NCBI GenBank assembly: GCA_021805485.1
Contig: JAJZFF010000347.1
Span: forward strand, 1 to 6,355
Length of the DNA stretch: 6,355 bases
Reading direction: 5' to 3'
DNA from: Pseudomonadota bacterium
GTDB lineage: Bacteria; Pseudomonadota; Alphaproteobacteria; Acetobacterales; Acetobacteraceae
Shown: positions 5,953-6,355 of the stretch, piece by piece
Layout of the letters: every line of letters begins with the position of its first letter
Numbering within the stretch: position 1 is the stretch's first letter
Position numbers and translations under genes: made by a program
The notes under the pieces: generated by a model
Database searches by the model: none
What the model was told of the DNA's origin: nothing
Seen by the model: the letters and a program-made list of their open reading frames with translations, nothing else

Positions 5953-5971
5953 CCGGGACCAGCCGCAACCC

Positions 5972-5976
5972 GAGGA
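5972..5976 (+). promoter_or_regulatory. Shine-Dalgarno GAGGA deciding the bamE start
   Basis: GAGGA lies nine bases before GTG 5986 and is the clearest ribosome binding site in the window. It favours the GTG start, which gives a compact lipoprotein signal peptide, over the in-frame ATG at 5905. Confidence 0.7.
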
Positions 5977-5985
5977 TCCAGCCGC

Positions 5986-6355
5986 GTGCGCAGATTGGCG
6001 ACCAAGCTCCGCCCATTGTTTCCCCTCCTGCTGCTGCCGGCGCTGGCCGGCTGCGCCCTGTTCACGGCCCAGCCACGCTATCGCGGCACCGCGGTAACCG
6101 AGGCGCAGCTCAAGCAGCTCACCCCCGGCGTCTCGACCGAGGCGGACGCGACCGCGCTGCTCGGCTCGCCGACGCTGCGCGAAACGTTCCACGATCACGA
6201 CTGGCTCTATGTGAGCCAGGTGACGAAGCCGCGCATCGGCCAGACCCTTGGCGTCGAGAAGCAGCAGGTCGTCGTGCTCGATTTCACCGGCAACGGCGTG
6301 CTGAAATCGATCCGCCGGGTCGGCGGGAAGCAGGCGGTTCATGTGGCGATGGCCG
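5986..6355 (+). CDS. bamE: Outer membrane assembly lipoprotein BamE (SmpA/OmlA), 3' end outside window
   Basis: BamE is a lipoprotein subunit of the BAM machine that inserts beta-barrel proteins into the outer membrane. 123 codons are visible and the frame is open at the right edge. From GTG 5986 the N-terminus is basic (RRLATKLR), then hydrophobic (PLFPLLLLPA), ending in the lipobox LAGC with Cys23 as the lipidation site. The BamE core follows: YRGTAVTEAQLKQLTPGVS (32-50), STEADATALLGSPTL, DHDWLYVSQV, and a strand containing VVVLDFTGNGVLKSI. That agrees with the family pattern of a pG..s...v...LGsP block followed by W.Y. The GAGGA site supports the GTG start; an in-frame ATG at 5905 would add 27 non-signal-like residues and overlap the DUF177 start codon. 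It is the only plus-strand gene seen and is transcribed divergently from DUF177. Confidence 0.9.
   Translation, partial: MRRLATKLRPLFPLLLLPALAGCALFTAQPRYRGTAVTEAQLKQLTPGVSTEADATALLGSPTLRETFHDHDWLYVSQVTKPRIGQTLGVEKQQVVVLDFTGNGVLKSIRRVGGKQAVHVAMA

Noticed and set aside
5907..6065. N-terminal extension of DUF177 (53 more codons)
   Set aside because: It would overlap the divergent bamE ribosome site and signal peptide, and family members begin near the MMTDAP position.

Overview
The window is about 6.4 kb of dense, high-GC chromosomal DNA. It looks like core genome of an alphaproteobacterium, probably of the Rhodospirillales/Acetobacteraceae type. That placement is inferred from the GC-rich codon use and from the gene order DUF177 - rpmF - plsX - fabH - ihfA - merR next to a divergent bamE, which I know as a common alphaproteobacterial arrangement; no search was possible. 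I see no mobile element, CRISPR array, phage gene or sign of recent transfer.

Layout from right to left, which is the direction of transcription for all but one gene. At the right edge bamE (outer-membrane assembly lipoprotein, + strand) starts at GTG 5986 and runs off the window. Divergent from it, on the minus strand, are a DUF177/YceD protein (5382-5906), rpmF for ribosomal protein bL32 (5023-5226, with a likely promoter of its own at 5318-5346), plsX (3793-4977) and fabH (2825-3787). A hairpin with a short T-rich tail (2756-2790) follows fabH. The promoter-like elements for the next unit, ihfA-merR (2429-2743 and 1842-2432, overlapping by four bases as TTGA), lie inside and just after that hairpin. 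ihfA has no Shine-Dalgarno sequence, and the promoter spacing predicts a leaderless mRNA. Next come a tRNA-Pro(GGG) gene with encoded CCA (1718-1794) and, 26 bp further on, a multi-spanning membrane protein of unknown function (15-1691).

How the genes fit together: PlsX makes acyl-phosphate for phospholipid synthesis and FabH starts fatty-acid elongation, so the centre of the window is a lipid-initiation pair. It is linked to a ribosomal protein and to DUF177, a pairing that ties membrane lipid supply to ribosome production. IHF-alpha and the MerR-type protein form a separate regulatory pair. BamE belongs to outer-membrane biogenesis. The left-hand membrane protein resembles integral-membrane (GT-C-like) glycosyltransferases in layout only.

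This is mostly an ordinary conserved region and I did not find an undescribed system. The points worth a second look are small: overlap of terminator-like hairpins with downstream promoters, a TTG-started merR coupled to ihfA, a disordered N-terminal extension on PlsX, start-site problems at bamE/DUF177 and at the tRNA/membrane-protein junction, and the unassigned membrane protein.
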